A DNA stretch of 64,000 nucleotides, taken from positions 18,183,991 through 18,247,990 of the forward strand of contig NC_084718.1 of the NCBI RefSeq assembly GCF_033807575.1, written 5' to 3'. A program made the position numbers and the translations under genes. The stretch's first letter is position 1, and every line of letters begins with the position of its first letter. Source of the stretch: Cydia pomonella. Lineage: Eukaryota; Arthropoda; Insecta; Lepidoptera; Tortricidae. The notes below the pieces were generated by a model. That model saw only the letters and a list, made by a program, of their open reading frames with translations, did no database searches and was not told the DNA's origin. Below are positions 22,501-33,600 of this stretch, piece by piece.

Positions 22501-22913
22501 TTCAATCTGCCTAACGGACGAACTTTCTCTCCTGAATAATATCTTAATATTAGATGACCCGGTTTTAGCTCACAATTCGAAAAATATTTTTCATATACAT
22601 ATGGACTAATACAACTTATAGCACTACCCGTGTCAATCTCCATCTTAATATCGTGATTGTTAACATTGAGGGTCACTAAATAAGGTTTATATTTACTAAA
22701 ACACTCTTCTTTAACAAAGGAAAGATTTACCTCTAAGTCATATGTTTCCTCTTCCGAATACTCATCCTCAACGTAGTTAACTTTTGTCAACCTGGGGCAC
22801 ATCTTTTTCAAGTGTCCGTCTTGATTACACACACGGCATACATAAAGACGAAATTTGCATGTCTGAGTCGCATGCGCACCTCCACACGCTGAGCACGTCC
22901 CTTGACCTTGACC
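19551..22913 (-). CDS. pol: Gypsy Pol polyprotein: protease, reverse transcriptase, RNase H, integrase
   Basis: A single open frame of about 1,120 codons. It enters from the gag region in the -1 frame and starts with two zinc knuckles (CSACGGAHATQTC and CRVCNQDGHLKKMC). Numbering from 22832: aspartic protease with DTGSA at 67-71; reverse transcriptase with GDYKISLNKH, SKIDLSQAYAQL and the active site FLDDVVI near 351-357 (Leu where many relatives have Ile or Val); RNase H with TTDASSVGVA near 498 and LRTDHKPL; integrase with the HHCC finger (H..H..C..C, ending SCAIC), then a DDE core with HVDFLGPYDG, SDNGPPFTS and the Glu in AAEGAVKLC. The end is a Pro/Ala-rich tail of about 60 residues. All catalytic residues I can check are present, so the enzyme set looks functional. 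Confidence 0.92.
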   Translation of the reverse strand, partial: GQGQGTCSACGGAHATQTCKFRLYVCRVCNQDGHLKKMCPRLTKVNYVEDEYSEEETYDLEVNLSFVKEECFSKYKPYLVTLNVNNHDIKMEIDTGSAISCISPYVYEKYFSNCELKPGHLILRYYSGEKVRPLGRLKPLIKYKDRSMPLDLYVIEDGKTNLLGRQWLVELGIIRGLFESDLINYVKTSKDFNLSNFSSRFKNVFSEGLGRYNGGLVSLRVRPDARPVFLRARPLAYALREPVERELERLERDGVITPVETSEWATPIVPVVKSDGTIRICGDYKISLNKHLDVDRFPLPRVEDLFTKLHGGQKFSKIDLSQAYAQLVLDDTAKYTVINTHKGLFKYNRLIYGLSSSPGIFQRILEQMFADLSKVGVFLDDVVITGENDREHIENLYRVFERLEKYGLKIKKEKCSFLANSITYLGYVVDKEGLHTCPKKVRDILNITTPSNVSELRSFLGMAMYYAKFVRNISTILTPLYELLKKNVIFEWSQSCQEAFNKVKRLLASSEVLAHYSPDLPLILTTDASSVGVAAVISHAWPDGTERPIAYASRVLNSAEKAYSQIEREGLAIIYGVKKFHQYLYGRRFVLRTDHKPLVTIFGDKAGIPVMAASRMQRWAIILGGYQYDIEYVHTTKNGADALSRLPPHRPESNQMSEEITYLNFVQNFLPITSQDVQKETDKNVILRQVLTYIRGGWPASCNSEELKPFFSKRQELYVEGGCVMWGYRMIIPENLRANILKELHSSHQGMVKMKSVARSFVWWPNIDRDIEAMSRSCAICAVEASAPPRVKSQPWPYYSEPWSRLHVDFLGPYDGRTFFILIDSTTKWIEAFLMTRTTAKAVIKVLRETFARFGLPKEVVSDNGPPFTSQEMDEFMRLNGITHTFTAPYHPASNGAAEGAVKLCKGAIKKAIRENQDIEETLQTFLLNYRNCEQGTTGETPAMLLQKRPLRSRLDQLKPTSAVEKRVHRAQQKQIEAAGGILPNQMDEGDPVWIQEFNARDKWVPGTVSKVTGSRNYVVTKENGTTCSRHLDQLKSRIVYCWPNSIPSDSTPGVSPERASVPPPRSPAAPAPARSPAGPAPPPAPAPLAPPAEPALTLAPASQLKRIRKPPMRYGFEID

Positions 22914-23650
22914 TAATTGCGCGCGGCTGCCGTCAGGTAACTATTGTTCGGCCGCTGTCCGTTCGGCCTCCATCGGTTAACTTCGTTGCTAACTATTTTG
23001 GTCTGCTCGTCCCGTTTCGGATAACTTCGGCTGTTCCGTGATGGCGTCTTGAAATTTGATTTTTTTTCGTTGCTTATAGAAAAACACGGCGCCGTGGCGT
23101 CATTCGCTGATGAACGACCTCGACTTTCTACAGCTGCCGCATTTACCTCTGCTGCCTCCATCGCTATTGCCAACCCCTTAGCATTAGCAAACTTCAGATC
23201 ATTTTCCGTAAATAACCGCTGTCGAATAGTCTCATTATACAATCCACATACAAATTGATCTCGCAAGCTGTCATCCAACCACGTACCAAAATCACAATAT
23301 TTAGTTAGCCTTTGCAAGTCCGCAATGAAATCCGCTATCGATTCATGTTTAGACTGCTTGCGTTGACGAAACTTATATCTTTCCGCTAAAACACTCGGCC
23401 GCGGTTGCAGATGATTTAACATAAGTTTGACAAGTTCACTGTAGGTTTTTTCTGATGGCTTAGTCGGAGTACACAGGGTTACTAATAACTCGTAGCTATC
23501 TGCTCCCATCGCGGTAATTAATAATGGTACTCTGCGGTCCTCTTGCACCTCATTAACGATAAAATACTGCTCCAGCCTGTCTATATACGTCGCCCAATTG
23601 TCTTTTTGCCGATCAAACGCGTCCATCTTGCCAACCGACATCTTTGCCAT
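22913..23650 (-). CDS. gag: Gypsy Gag
   Basis: 245 codons from the ATG at 23650 to TAG at 22913-22915. I prefer this ATG (MAKMSVGKMDAFDRQ) to the upstream in-frame GTG at 23671. The sequence holds the retrotransposon gag core: W..Y..RLEQYF, LLITAMGADSYELLVTL, then RYKFRQRKQ, SIADFIADLQRLTKYCDFG and the RDQFVCGLYNETIRQRL segment typical of capsid proteins of this type. The zinc knuckles are not in this frame; they lie just past the stop in the pol frame, one base back. Pol would therefore be made by -1 frameshifting near the end of gag. I saw no standard slippery heptamer close to the stop. Confidence 0.88.
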   Translation of the reverse strand: MAKMSVGKMDAFDRQKDNWATYIDRLEQYFIVNEVQEDRRVPLLITAMGADSYELLVTLCTPTKPSEKTYSELVKLMLNHLQPRPSVLAERYKFRQRKQSKHESIADFIADLQRLTKYCDFGTWLDDSLRDQFVCGLYNETIRQRLFTENDLKFANAKGLAIAMEAAEVNAAAVESRGRSSANDATAPCFSISNEKKSNFKTPSRNSRSYPKRDEQTKIVSNEVNRWRPNGQRPNNSYLTAAARN

Positions 23651-23699
23651 TCTGTTCGCACAAGATATCACTCAACCACGTTCGCGCACTCGCTGATTC

Positions 23700-23717
23700 G
23701 ATCACGACTCGTCGCCA
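23700..23717 (-). other. Primer binding site
   Basis: On the minus strand, six bases inside the 5' LTR, the sequence is TGGCGACGAGTCGTGATC. It starts with TGG as expected for pairing to a tRNA 3' CCA. The first ten bases look like the complement of an insect serine tRNA end, from memory and unverified. Confidence 0.6.
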
Positions 23718-23723
23718 GATTAT

Positions 23724-23894
23724 TGTATATGTAACTAGGGAATACTGGAAAGGTCCTTAAGATATATCTAGGAGCAGCAATGAAATACCGAGCTAGCTCA
23801 ATCGTGTGTATTTCGGAACTGACATACAAAATACTCAACCACCCTCTAGTCGGCGCATGTTAACTTAGGTCTACCCCATATTACATATATAACA
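23724..23894 (-). repeat. Gypsy 5' LTR
   Basis: 171 bp, identical to 19164-19334. A TATATATG stretch near its start could serve as a TATA box. Confidence 0.93.
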
Positions 23895-23898
23895 ATAT

Positions 23899-25980
23899 AC
23901 TTGTTAGAACGTGACATGTTGCCACCATGCGACAAGCCATAACAATGCGACTGTTCAACCCGGTCTGGTTATTGGAAAAAGTATGTTTTAATATGTATAT
24001 ATTTCCACACATTCGCAAAACTACCTCCTATGCAACCACAGTCAGGGCGTAGCTCACAAACTCAAAGGCTACAAACAAATATTACGATCACTACTCTCTC
24101 GAACCGAAGTATTTGCATTGGTTCCAATGAGTTTTTATCTTACACACATGATTGAACTTCCCGCTTTCTGATATTCGTTTCATTTTCTTTCGAATTGAAT
24201 ATTAACTTTATGGTTGCAATAACAAATTCTGCATCGCATTTTATTTAAATGGGATTTTAATATTTTCGTAACAGTATAATTTTTCAAGGCGGACATAAGC
24301 AGGGTTTTATCTTGCATCTCTGATATGCTATCAAAGTACTTTAACTTAAGCATTACGTATGTTTCAATTTGTAAATCCTTATCCTATCTTATCTTTCTTA
24401 CATGAAAAACCTTCAGTTATTGTCTTTTATATGAGTACCAATAGGTGGCCAAACCGTTTAGCCAACCAAAAGCTTATTAAAGGCTTTCCTTCCCATTACT
24501 TATTCTGTGCCATTGTGTTTGTTTTTCCTTTTCGGAATTATAAAAAACTGACGTTTTGGACTTTTTTGCAGGTTTATTTAGTGTGGTCTAATTTGACAAG
24601 TTTTGGTTTATAAAAGGCAGATTTTTCAAAACCAGATAAGTTATTTTCATTTACCGTGTGTCTCTGTTGAGATGATCTCTTGACTAAAGTAGGGACGTAC
24701 ATTGTACACACATCTTTTTTAATACAAAAGTATAAATAAATCCATATAAAACTTAATCTTTTCAAGGCGTCCTTGGTGTCAACATTTAAAAAATACTTGT
24801 TGAAAATTGAGTAGTTATTATATTTTCACTTATCATTACTATTTTTAACGTTATTTGTATGCACAAAAATAGATACCTACCGTGGAACCTTTGGTGGAAC
24901 GTAGGTAAGGTAAGAAAAACTAAAATGGGAGTCGGGGGAAAGTGGTGTTTGTTTTAATAAAATTACAGGTTTTGTACAACGAAAATTTCAAGTTTTTTTT
25001 TCTTTTATCTCGTTCTGTTTAGATGAATAAAGTTAGCTCTAAAATCTGGGAAGCATATTCAATCAAAAATTTCATTTTATCCTGCCGGCGAAAGTCACGT
25101 TCCAGTTTTATGTAAATATTTTTACTTAGTGTACATCATAATATGTAGAATATATTAAAACTATAACAAGTTTACGCTACAAACCCCTATCCTTTATATT
25201 TGTTTTTTCTAAATTTACGTGTGCTTTTTTAAATAAAATTTTCATAAATTTAAGTTTTTCGGGTCTTGTAAGGCTTAGAAAACGGAGTTTTTGAGAAGTC
25301 TGTATTTTTGACTTTCGCTCAGTAAAAAAAATCACAAACATGTTTAAACTAAACCCCCTTTAAAATATTATAATACTTGCATTTAGCACGAAAACCAAAA
25401 CTTGGAAAATTATTTCTAAAAACGACCAATAATAGGCTTGAGAGAACTCAGTGATTACTTTTTTAATTATTAAAATACAAAATAATAAAATATATATTTC
25501 TTAGAATTTCAATATATTGTATATGAATATAAATTATAATTATAAATATATTACGATCATAAAAAATAAAATTCAAAAACGTGATATCCGCGGTCCCGAG
25601 CACGCACATTCATATATTTCTTCACGAGGTTTCCTTGTTTTTTTAAAGTGAGACTCACTTAAGAACCTTTGTAAATAAACGACAATTCGTAGAGAAATAT
25701 CCCATACTCATTTGTAACTTTAATTATAAGATGTTTAATGGATTACGAAAATGTTCAATAGAACTTATACTCTGTATCTTTAGGTATTTAAATAAAAATA
25801 AACAAAATCTACCCTCAAATGGCTCCTTAAGCCAGTTGAGGGTAGATGAAAATATTACATGATCAAATAATATAGGTTAAAGTCAGGTCGTTCAGTGACA
25901 GAACCAGGCGGTTTTGTATTTGGTTGGTTAACCAATAAATGTTATAAATACACAAAAATGTACAAATTGTTTGGTTACTT
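23899..25980. other. Long unique AT-rich DNA, nothing recognised
   Basis: No supported gene, RNA or repeat. The ORFs present are short and without homology that I can see. Confidence 0.5.
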
Positions 25981-25982
25981 TT

Positions 25983-26110
25983 ATTTAAATACCGTAGTAT
26001 GGCGGGCGTAGCCTGGACGAGAATTGCTGCGGACAGAAATACATGGCACACGATGGAGGAGGCCTATGTCCACAAATGGACATCACAATAAATATTTAAT
26101 AAATAAATAA
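25983..26110 (+). pseudogene. RTE-like LINE C-terminal tail and 3' end
   Basis: The plus strand encodes AGVAWTRIAADRNTWHTMEE then AYVHKWTSQ and a stop, the last residues of RTE-type ORFs, followed by AATAAATATTTAATAAATAA. It is a very short 5'-truncated copy. Confidence 0.7.
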
Positions 26111-26308
26111 ATACAATAATTAGTAACATAACTTATCAACCTAAATTATAAGAATGCATGGGACAATAATTAAAAAATGAAATTCAGTATTCATCTTTAT
26201 AATTGTATAAATTTACACTGCAAATTATGAAATATTATTAATACTAAATCTATTTACAAAATCATTGCATGTTTTGAAACCAATGTAATATTCATTGGAA
26301 TAAATGGC

Positions 26309-26309
26309 T

Positions 26310-26360
<51 letters not shown>

Positions 26361-26361
26361 T
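26309..26361. repeat. (CTA)n microsatellite
   Basis: Uninterrupted run of about 17 CTA/TAC triplets. Confidence 0.95.
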
Positions 26362-27225
26362 TTAAATACCCAAAGATACAGAGTATAAGTAAGGTTTAAT
26401 TAAAAGGCATTGTTATCTTCACAGATCCAACTGAGTGCGCCATTTAAAACATTGTCATAACACATTGGTTTAAAAATTTTACAGGTTTAGGTCTTTTAAA
26501 TTGTATCGAATATTTCACTACCGAACCCATTACTGCATTGCTAGAATAAATACGAATCAGCATTGTGCTATATAGCCCCTGTAGTGTTCGCTAAGCCACG
26601 CACACTCTTACGTAGCCTAGTACTATACTAGTGGATCTGTGAGCTGTAGACCTCGCGATAAGCCTAGAAAATGTAAAAGTTAAAAATACTTAGTTGAGTC
26701 ATTATCACAGTGAATTCACAATGGACTTAAGTACTCGTACCATAGACTCTACTGGTCTCCCTTCTACTCCCTTTATGCAAATTTCCGTATTTAACGCTTC
26801 GGTCAATATACCTTAGCAGTAAGGAAAAATATTGAGAATAAAGCCGTACTTATAACCTATCGGTTGTCTTATTTAACGTTCCACACTACATTCCTTTAAA
26901 TTCTTTTTTTTATTCACCTCAAGTCGTCCATAAATATATAAGCCTGTGGTTACAATATCACCTTTATTATTCCTAACAACGCGGCAGTTTCCCAAAGTCG
27001 GGGCAAAACAAAAAGTATTTTCTTCCGCATCTAAGTTAGGGGTTACTTACAAACTGACCGCGAAACTTTTATTTATTTAACCACTAAAGACTAAGGTAAG
27101 GAAACGAAGGTTTGTCTGAAAAATTTGCTTTCCGCAAATAAAATGATCATCGGCGTTATCTTACAAATTTAGTTTTAGCAAATATAATATAGTACTAAGA
27201 ATGCAGTAAAGATAAATAATGAATG
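26362..27225. other. No gene seen
   Basis: Unrecognised, AT-rich. Confidence 0.45.
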
Positions 27226-27385
27226 GAATCACTTTGTGGAAATCAATACTGTTAAAACAAAAATATTACTTTTCATTTGCGTTTTTATTTTTGCGGTGGG
27301 AAAGTGGGAACATTAATTGCATGCAAAAATCGCACTGATTGACTTGCACGTCATCTTTTCGTGGATCAGTGAAGTAATATGTTTG
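27226..27385. repeat. Diverged relative of the 543-840 foldback element
   Basis: It shares the order TCACTTTGTGGAAATC, AAAATATTACTTTT, GCACTGATTGACTTGCACG and TTTTCGTGGATCAG with the element at 480-840. Confidence 0.45.
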
Positions 27386-27699
27386 TTTAATTTTTAAAGA
27401 TAAACAGGGCAAATAAGCACATCTTTATACAAACCAAATACAATTGAAACAATATACGATGACTTGAACTCATCACACATAGTCAACGTGCATAATAATA
27501 CTTCCAAACGCTACATTTTATTATGCAGCAGATATTTTTATAAAATGTCTTATTGTACGAGCTTACTGAGGTACGCTTGGTAAAATGTTCAATCAATTCA
27601 AGTTTTACGTGGATAGGGATGCTTACGAGTAATATCCTTTACAGGTACGATGGTTGTATTTCTCTAGTCATGGGCAGTATGAGTATGGCGCCATTTATT

Positions 27700-29315
27700 A
27701 TAATCAATCAATCAATTTATTTATTTATAGACAACAATGGCCCACACAATACAAATTATATTAACATAGGATTAAAATAGACATTACAATTATTATTATT
27801 TATTATTATAATCTTTAATTCAGACCAAGGATCCATATTTTGTTAGTAATGTACATAAAAACATAAAAAAAAACATAGAAACTAGTGTTAGTGTATAACA
27901 TAGAAATAAAAATAAAAATAATGTTATGTAAGGGCATGGAGCCCAATCCACCTCTTCAACACTGGCGAGTCCCAGCGATCAACAACAGCGCACAGGAGCG
28001 TGTTGCGGCTGTCGCGTGTGCGCCGCATCATGGAGGCGCAGCGCGCGCGCATAATGGCGGCGAAACCCGCCGTGCGCGACTCCGCGAACATCGCAGAAGC
28101 ACTGCAGTAGCGCGGCAGCCGCAACAACGCTCTGTACGCGTTGTTGTATTGTACTCGCAGGTCGCTGTATGCCTTCTGCGTATAGTTAACCCATAGGCTG
28201 CATGTATAGAATGACTGGCAGTAAGCTTTAAATAGTGTAATTTTTACTTGCTCAGTACATTTTGCAAACCTACGGGCCAGCATGTTGCATCGGACAGACA
28301 GCGCCCTGCGCTCCCGCTCTATATCAGCATTGTCTTTTTGGTCCGCGGTGACCCAATGACCCAGATACTTGAACTTGTCTACCCTATGTAGTTTTACACC
28401 AGTAAGTACAAACTCAGGAGCATCAGTATAACGAATTTTATCTGGTTTGAACATCATAAACTCACTCTTCTGAGCATTGTATCTGAGTCCGTTGGCCACC
28501 GCATAGGACTCACAAATATTGAGCAGTTTCTTCAGTGCGCCACTCGAGGGGCTCAGCAGCACCATGTCGTCCGCATAACTAATATTATTTACACAGACTC
28601 CATTTATATGACAGCCGATACCGGTACTGCTGAGCTCCTCGATCAGCGCGTTGACGTAAAGGTTGAAGAGCGTGGGAGAGGTTAGCCCCCCCTGCCTCAC
28701 CCCGCACTCCAACCTGTACTCATCGGAGAAAGAGCGTGCCCATCTTACACAGTTGCTCTGATTATAATACCAATGCATAAACAAGGATGTTATTTCTCCA
28801 GGTACACTAGTTTCCGTCGTTAATTTCCTCCATAGTACGTCGTAGGCAACAAGGTCGAAGGCTTTTGACAAATCAAGGAAAATGGCGAATACTGGTGTCT
28901 TTCTACTAGTATAGTACTTCACAGTCTCCTTGAGACACAGGACAGCACTTTCGCAAGAAAGATTTGGCCTGAAGCCAAACTGCGCGTCGTGGAGTTTAAT
29001 GTGCTTATCCAAATGCTTACCAAGAAGACTATCAAGCACCTTAGCAACGACAGTGGCTAGAGAAATTGGTCTATAGTTATTAACATCAGAATGGTCACCA
29101 GTTTTATTTTTAATTATAGGAACCACTGTAGTACGCATCAACTTTTCCGGTAAATATGAGTGGCTCAGACACAAAGTAAAAAACGTTGACAACACCCTGT
29201 GCAGATGAGGTCCAGCGTGCTGCAGGTGCTCAATGCTGAGGCTGTCATGGCCCGGCGACTTGCCTCGCACCATTCCCTTTATGACCTCGCTCACTTCCTT
29301 CGCGGTAAATATCAC
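27700..29315 (-). mobile_element. CR1-like retrotransposon, 5'-truncated, second subfamily
   Basis: The ORF runs from about 29315 to 27924 (463 codons) and is intact. It opens just before GKSPGHDSLSIEHLQ and holds the reverse transcriptase: NYRPISLATVVAKVLDSLL, LDLSKAFDLVAYDVLW, GVRQGGLTSPTLFNLY, active site YADD, and the C-terminal LGHWVTADQ and LPRYCSASAMF. The endonuclease domain is absent. It is the same family as the plus-strand copy at 8276-11056, but the proteins differ at many positions, so the two come from different subfamilies. The 3' end lies near 27700-27730 with an AATTGATTGATTGATT repeat on the minus strand. Confidence 0.83.
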
Positions 29316-29319
29316 AATA

Positions 29320-31120
29320 AAAATTATATTAAAGTTTGTTATAAATTAAATATTAAATTACATAAAATCCGTCAGTACTAATCAATTACTGGCACCCGTA
29401 CCTACGTGAACACTCATACAGTGATTCAAATAGGGGCAGTCCAGCCGGTCTGCGATCATTGCATTGTTTGTTATAAAACAAACAGAAATTTTAGAAACAT
29501 CAACTTAAGCAATTCTTGTCTATGGTAAAGGTTGCCAGTGTTTAAAAACTTTTTTTACAGGATTTTTGTTATACGTCAAATTATAGATGCCACGTCCATT
29601 ATAGGGGTATAGCCATTCATCTGTGTTTAACCCTAAATCTGATCATGACAGCTAGCTTATTTCTCAATTACACGCTCGTTTGGTGTCCAGACACTGGAAC
29701 ATTTTACGATATAATCGACTAGTATCCGTATGGAGTGCTGAAATGTCCGCTTTGGAGTCTCACCAACGGATGTGCATTTGAGAAATCATTCAAATATATA
29801 CCCTATTCTCGAGGTTTAAAGTACGTGTTTGTTTCATTTTGCGAATACTAAGCTTGAATTATAGGAATCAGGACTCACTGAGCTCTGTAAATGTGTGGAG
29901 TTCAAAGCAAATCTGGTTTAGCAGTATGTCTTTGTAGATTCATCGGTAACAGAGAACCTTACTGTGAATGACAAGATTTGCTACCATTCCATTTGTTTTA
30001 TTTTGTTTCATCTACGTAATGCAGCGCTCTTGTCTGCTACGTAAATACGCGTGTGTACGCGCCAGTTGTAATGATTATAATTATAGGTAAGCTGTCACAT
30101 CGCTTGTGTTGCGGACCCGTAACACTATGCGTAGCGTAAGCGTCTCGTGTCTACATTAGGGAGTCGAATCTATGTTGCATATTTGTTGTGTTATATTTTG
30201 TATATTTTTCAATGTTGAAATACCATTTGAAAAAGAAGTATTAATATAGAAAACCTAGTCTAACCAAAGACAGCTAACGCCATCTAGGTTCCTGATCAAC
30301 AACTGCAAAACAACTGCTGAATGGGAAATATGTTTGCATTTCCTCCATTCATATAAACCCGTATGTAAATACAAGAAACCACGAATTAACAAAAACCTGA
30401 ACGATTTCCATATATTCCATGAGAACAAAGCAGAGCATCTTCATTAACTCGTCTTCCGTATTCTCACTTAAGAATACTTTAAAGGGAAACGACTTATCAA
30501 ACCCATAAAGGCACTTGTTATCATACAGATTGATTCGTGGAGAAATATGTGGAAAATTGGGCCGGTGGCGGTCAATTTGCGTTGATTTCTTCATCCAGCG
30601 GGCGAGGCCGCAGAATTCGAATGAGGTTGGGTGCGGTCCTGTTGCAGCGGGATACGATATTACATTTTTGGGATTTTATACGGTTTTTTTTTTTGTTTTG
30701 CGTTCTTAATGTTTCCATGTTCAAGAATATACAAGGGAAAACTCTGGAAGGATATTGAGCTATACTTGTGCTAATAATGAAACAAATTACATCAATAATA
30801 TAATCTTGTTGAGAATAATCAGCAGTTCTTATGGCGAAGTTTTAATGAGCCAATTATTTACTGATTTGCTTTTTTTAAAGACGATCATAAAATGTTTCCA
30901 TAAGTTTGTTCCGAGTTAACTTGATTTGACAACCAACCTGTTTAGTACTGACTGTACCTGATAGGTCTTCCTTGTTTGAATTTCGATGACAATAAAAAAA
31001 GACAGAAGAAGATTAGGAAATAAAAGTAAAGTGTAAGTAAGTTGACAATCAGTTTGTAAGCATTATTATGTACCTATGTGCAAATGTAGAAATCTTCTTC
31101 TTCTCGTGTCGATGGTTTCG
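29320..31120. other. No gene seen
   Basis: Unique AT-rich sequence, nothing recognised. Confidence 0.45.
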
Positions 31121-31129
31121 GACCTTCAA

Positions 31130-31470
31130 ACTGTGTGGGAGCAAAAGGTAGCGACATTTATCGCCCTGTCCGTCGCATCACGGAGGTCCTACTCAGAGCA
31201 GGCATGCGGGCACACTGGGCAGGACAGCATGTGTTTCATTGTTTGGGGAGTCGTCCCACATGGGCATTGGGTGTCTGAGCCGCCTAGGGCGCCCCACTTC
31301 AGCATGTTCTCCTTGCTGTGACCGACCTGGGAACGCAATCTGTTTAAGGATTTCCAGGTCGGCCAAGGCTGCTTATGCCTAGCCGGAAGCGTTTCAGCGG
31401 GGCGAACGTAGTCGTCAGGAGGGGCGGGTACTCTGCCATTGGGCGAGTCGGTTCTGAGAGTAAATGTGGA
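31130..31470 (-). pseudogene. Non-LTR retrotransposon C-terminal remnant with Cys-His motif
   Basis: The minus strand reads WKSLNRLRSQVGHSKENMLK, WGALGGSDTQCPCGTTPQTM, then KHMLSCPVCPHAC, a stop, and further related text. The C-P-C-G..QTM.H...CP.C pattern is found near the C-terminus of several insect LINE reverse transcriptases. An internal stop marks it as dead. Confidence 0.65.
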
Positions 31471-31998
31471 AATAAAGTTTATTTATGTAAATGTTAAAGT
31501 ATATCACTAGACTTTCTCTGAAATTATTTTATAGGTCAAAAAATATTTTTAAGGCTTACCCCATCTCATTCCAACCAGGCATCAAAGATAAAAATATTGA
31601 TGTTGTTATATATATATATATATTAACATATATGTATAATTAGTCGGCATGTTACTTCAGAACTGCCGACATACATTTCGACATACAAATCGTTCCAACT
31701 CCGAAGCACTATAACAACAAAAAACCAATACTTTCACGAAATCACTAAACCCATCGAAATCAATACACATTGAGACCCAACCCTATAACTTGCTTCTTGA
31801 CATTTATATTCCCTCAGAAGCCTCGGTGGGTAAAATGGGGTTTTTATCCACCGCTCCCTGCCTTCGAATGGCCTTTTAAACCTCTGTCGGCCATTTGAAC
31901 TTATAATAGTTGACCAGTTTACTTAGGCCATTAGGCCGATTCGGATTTAAATATTCGTAAACATTTTAATCTTGTTTTGATATGACCATAATTATAAA

Positions 31999-32105
31999 AA
32001 TCAAGTGTTACTGCAGAAATCCATATCATATTAAACAAAAAACTTTACCAATCTATGAAGTAATATCGTGCTAGTCGATCAGTGCCAACGCGTTATTTAT
32101 TTTTT
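31999..32105. repeat. Diverged relative of the 543-840 foldback element
   Basis: It contains AAGTGTTACTGCAGAAATCC, TATCGTGCTAGTCGATCAG and CAACGCG in the same order as the left arm of the element at 480-600. Confidence 0.45.
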
Positions 32106-32194
32106 AACTTGAGAAATTAACAGGCCCAATATGTAGTACAATAAAATAATTAATTTAGACAATACACAGCCAAAGCAGTTTTCACCAACTAGAA

Positions 32195-32270
32195 CCAGGT
32201 AACAACAGGCGGTCTTATCGCTTAAAAGCGATCTCTTCCAGACAACCTTTAGGTAGCAGGAAATTTAGAA
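32195..32270 (-). repeat. LINE-like 3' fragment
   Basis: CAACAGGCGGTCTTATCGC and CTCTTCCAGACAACCTTTAG match 2770-2850. Confidence 0.55.
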
Positions 32271-32274
32271 CAAG

Positions 32275-33297
32275 TCTTAACTTATTAGGTTACTTTATAC
32301 TTTATCAAAGTAATATTTTGTTGTTTAAATTGATACGACCATGACATCCACTAACGCTTGTTTGTCCCAGTGCTCGCGTCACATGTCTCGGCCATGGAAC
32401 GAGCATCACTATCGTCAAAGAGAATTTGAAATAGAAGTGGATCGTCAAAGAAAACGTGTGAGATGCACTGCGAGCAGTGTCAACATCAACACATTTCGTT
32501 CGTACTTATTTAGTACCGTTCGTACGGTGTGACATGCAGCAGTGTCAAGTTCAAAACTTTAACAAATCGTAACATTAGAATCGGCTTCCAAGTATGCTCA
32601 TGTTTAATGGGCCTTAAAGCTCTTCTAAAATTGAAGGAATTGTGCGCTTTAAGTACTACTTGTGTATTCACTACGATATTATAATGTATATTGCTTTTGG
32701 GACCGTATTATTGTAGTAGTTTCCGAACGGTCGAAGAATATTTATGTTTATATTTAGTGAGTGTCGGGGGATTTGTTGCTTAAGTCGACTTCTTTATTTT
32801 ACATGTCGTTCTTTTGAAGATACAGATAGAAAAACAATTTACTATTCAATATTTTAGCATTTATGTCGTGCCCAGATCTTATAATTGACCATTTCGTGAT
32901 GTGGCTATAATTTCATGAAATGATGAACCTAACCTAATCCAAAGTTTTAAAAATATCAGCAATGGGTTAATTTTAGTTGTCGAACTACCCGCTAGAAGGC
33001 GCTGTACCGTGCGTAAATAATCCTACTTGGCGCTGGTAAGATTTGCAAGTGGGAAAAATGGTAAGAATATTGCAAACTCGGTTGTCGTGACGTGACGTAA
33101 CACCCTCGTTTTCAATATTTCGTCCTCAATGCAAAATGTACTATTATCAGATTATAATATTGTATAGTTAATAAGAATGCTTTTATTATTGGGCATTTTC
33201 ATTTTACACAAAAATTTTAACAACAGATCCAAAATATTCCGTCTACTATACTCTATAACTGTCAATATTATACAAAAATCCTTTCTTTCCTCCACAG
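32275..33297. other. Presumed intron, no gene seen
   Basis: The first supported exon starts in the middle of a codon, so an upstream exon must exist further left; I could not find it here. Confidence 0.4.
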
Positions 33298-33555
33298 AAT
33301 TGAAGGGCGAATCAGTAGAAAGTGCCAGCACATCCACTGGCAGTTCACAAGAAGAGGAACCCAAAGAGGCCTGGATGCGGGCCCCGTCTGGCGGCGTCGC
33401 GGTCCGGAGCGGAGAAGATGCCTTACTGACTTGTGTAGTACTGGGTGCCAAGGGCAAGCCGGTACTTTGGAGGAGAGCGAGTGACCGCCAACTGTTGACC
33501 GCTGGCGGGGTTAGAGTTACTAGAGACGACAGAGTCCGCGTGTTACATGATGACT
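33298..33555 (+). CDS. Exon 1 (visible): linker and first half of Ig domain
   Basis: The acceptor is TCCTCCACAG at 33297 and the donor is GTGAGT at 33556. The exon starts with two bases of a split codon and ends with one. It encodes an acidic Ser-rich linker (GESVESASTSTGSSQEEEPK), then the Ig A-to-E strands: the first cysteine is in DALLTCVV and the core Trp in KPVLWRRA. The open frame continues left into the intron with an ATG at 33177, but the good acceptor and the matching phase of exon 2 make that ATG unlikely. A decayed copy of this exon lies at 33601-33762. Confidence 0.9.
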
Positions 33556-33600
33556 GTGAGTAAACTAGCTTTCTAAAAATTATAAGAAGGAGGAAGGATA

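Larger units (their letters stand above)
19164..23894 (-). mobile_element. Complete Ty3/Gypsy LTR retrotransposon
   Basis: Two identical 171-bp LTRs bound gag and pol on the minus strand. The element is flanked by ATAT on both sides (19160-19163 and 23895-23898), a 4-bp target duplication. A primer site next to the right LTR and a polypurine tract next to the left LTR fit the minus orientation. There is no env-like frame. Short LTRs, a two-knuckle nucleocapsid and a primer site resembling a serine tRNA point to a Mag-type lineage, but that is inference. Identical LTRs mean a recent insertion. Confidence 0.93.

Noticed and set aside
26309..26361. CRISPR-like array or coding repeat
   Set aside because: It is a pure triplet microsatellite without spacers.
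33177..33297. ATG-started extension of exon 1 to the left
   Set aside because: The acceptor at 33297 is strong and the split-codon phase fits a missing upstream exon; the extension is intron-like and AT-rich.
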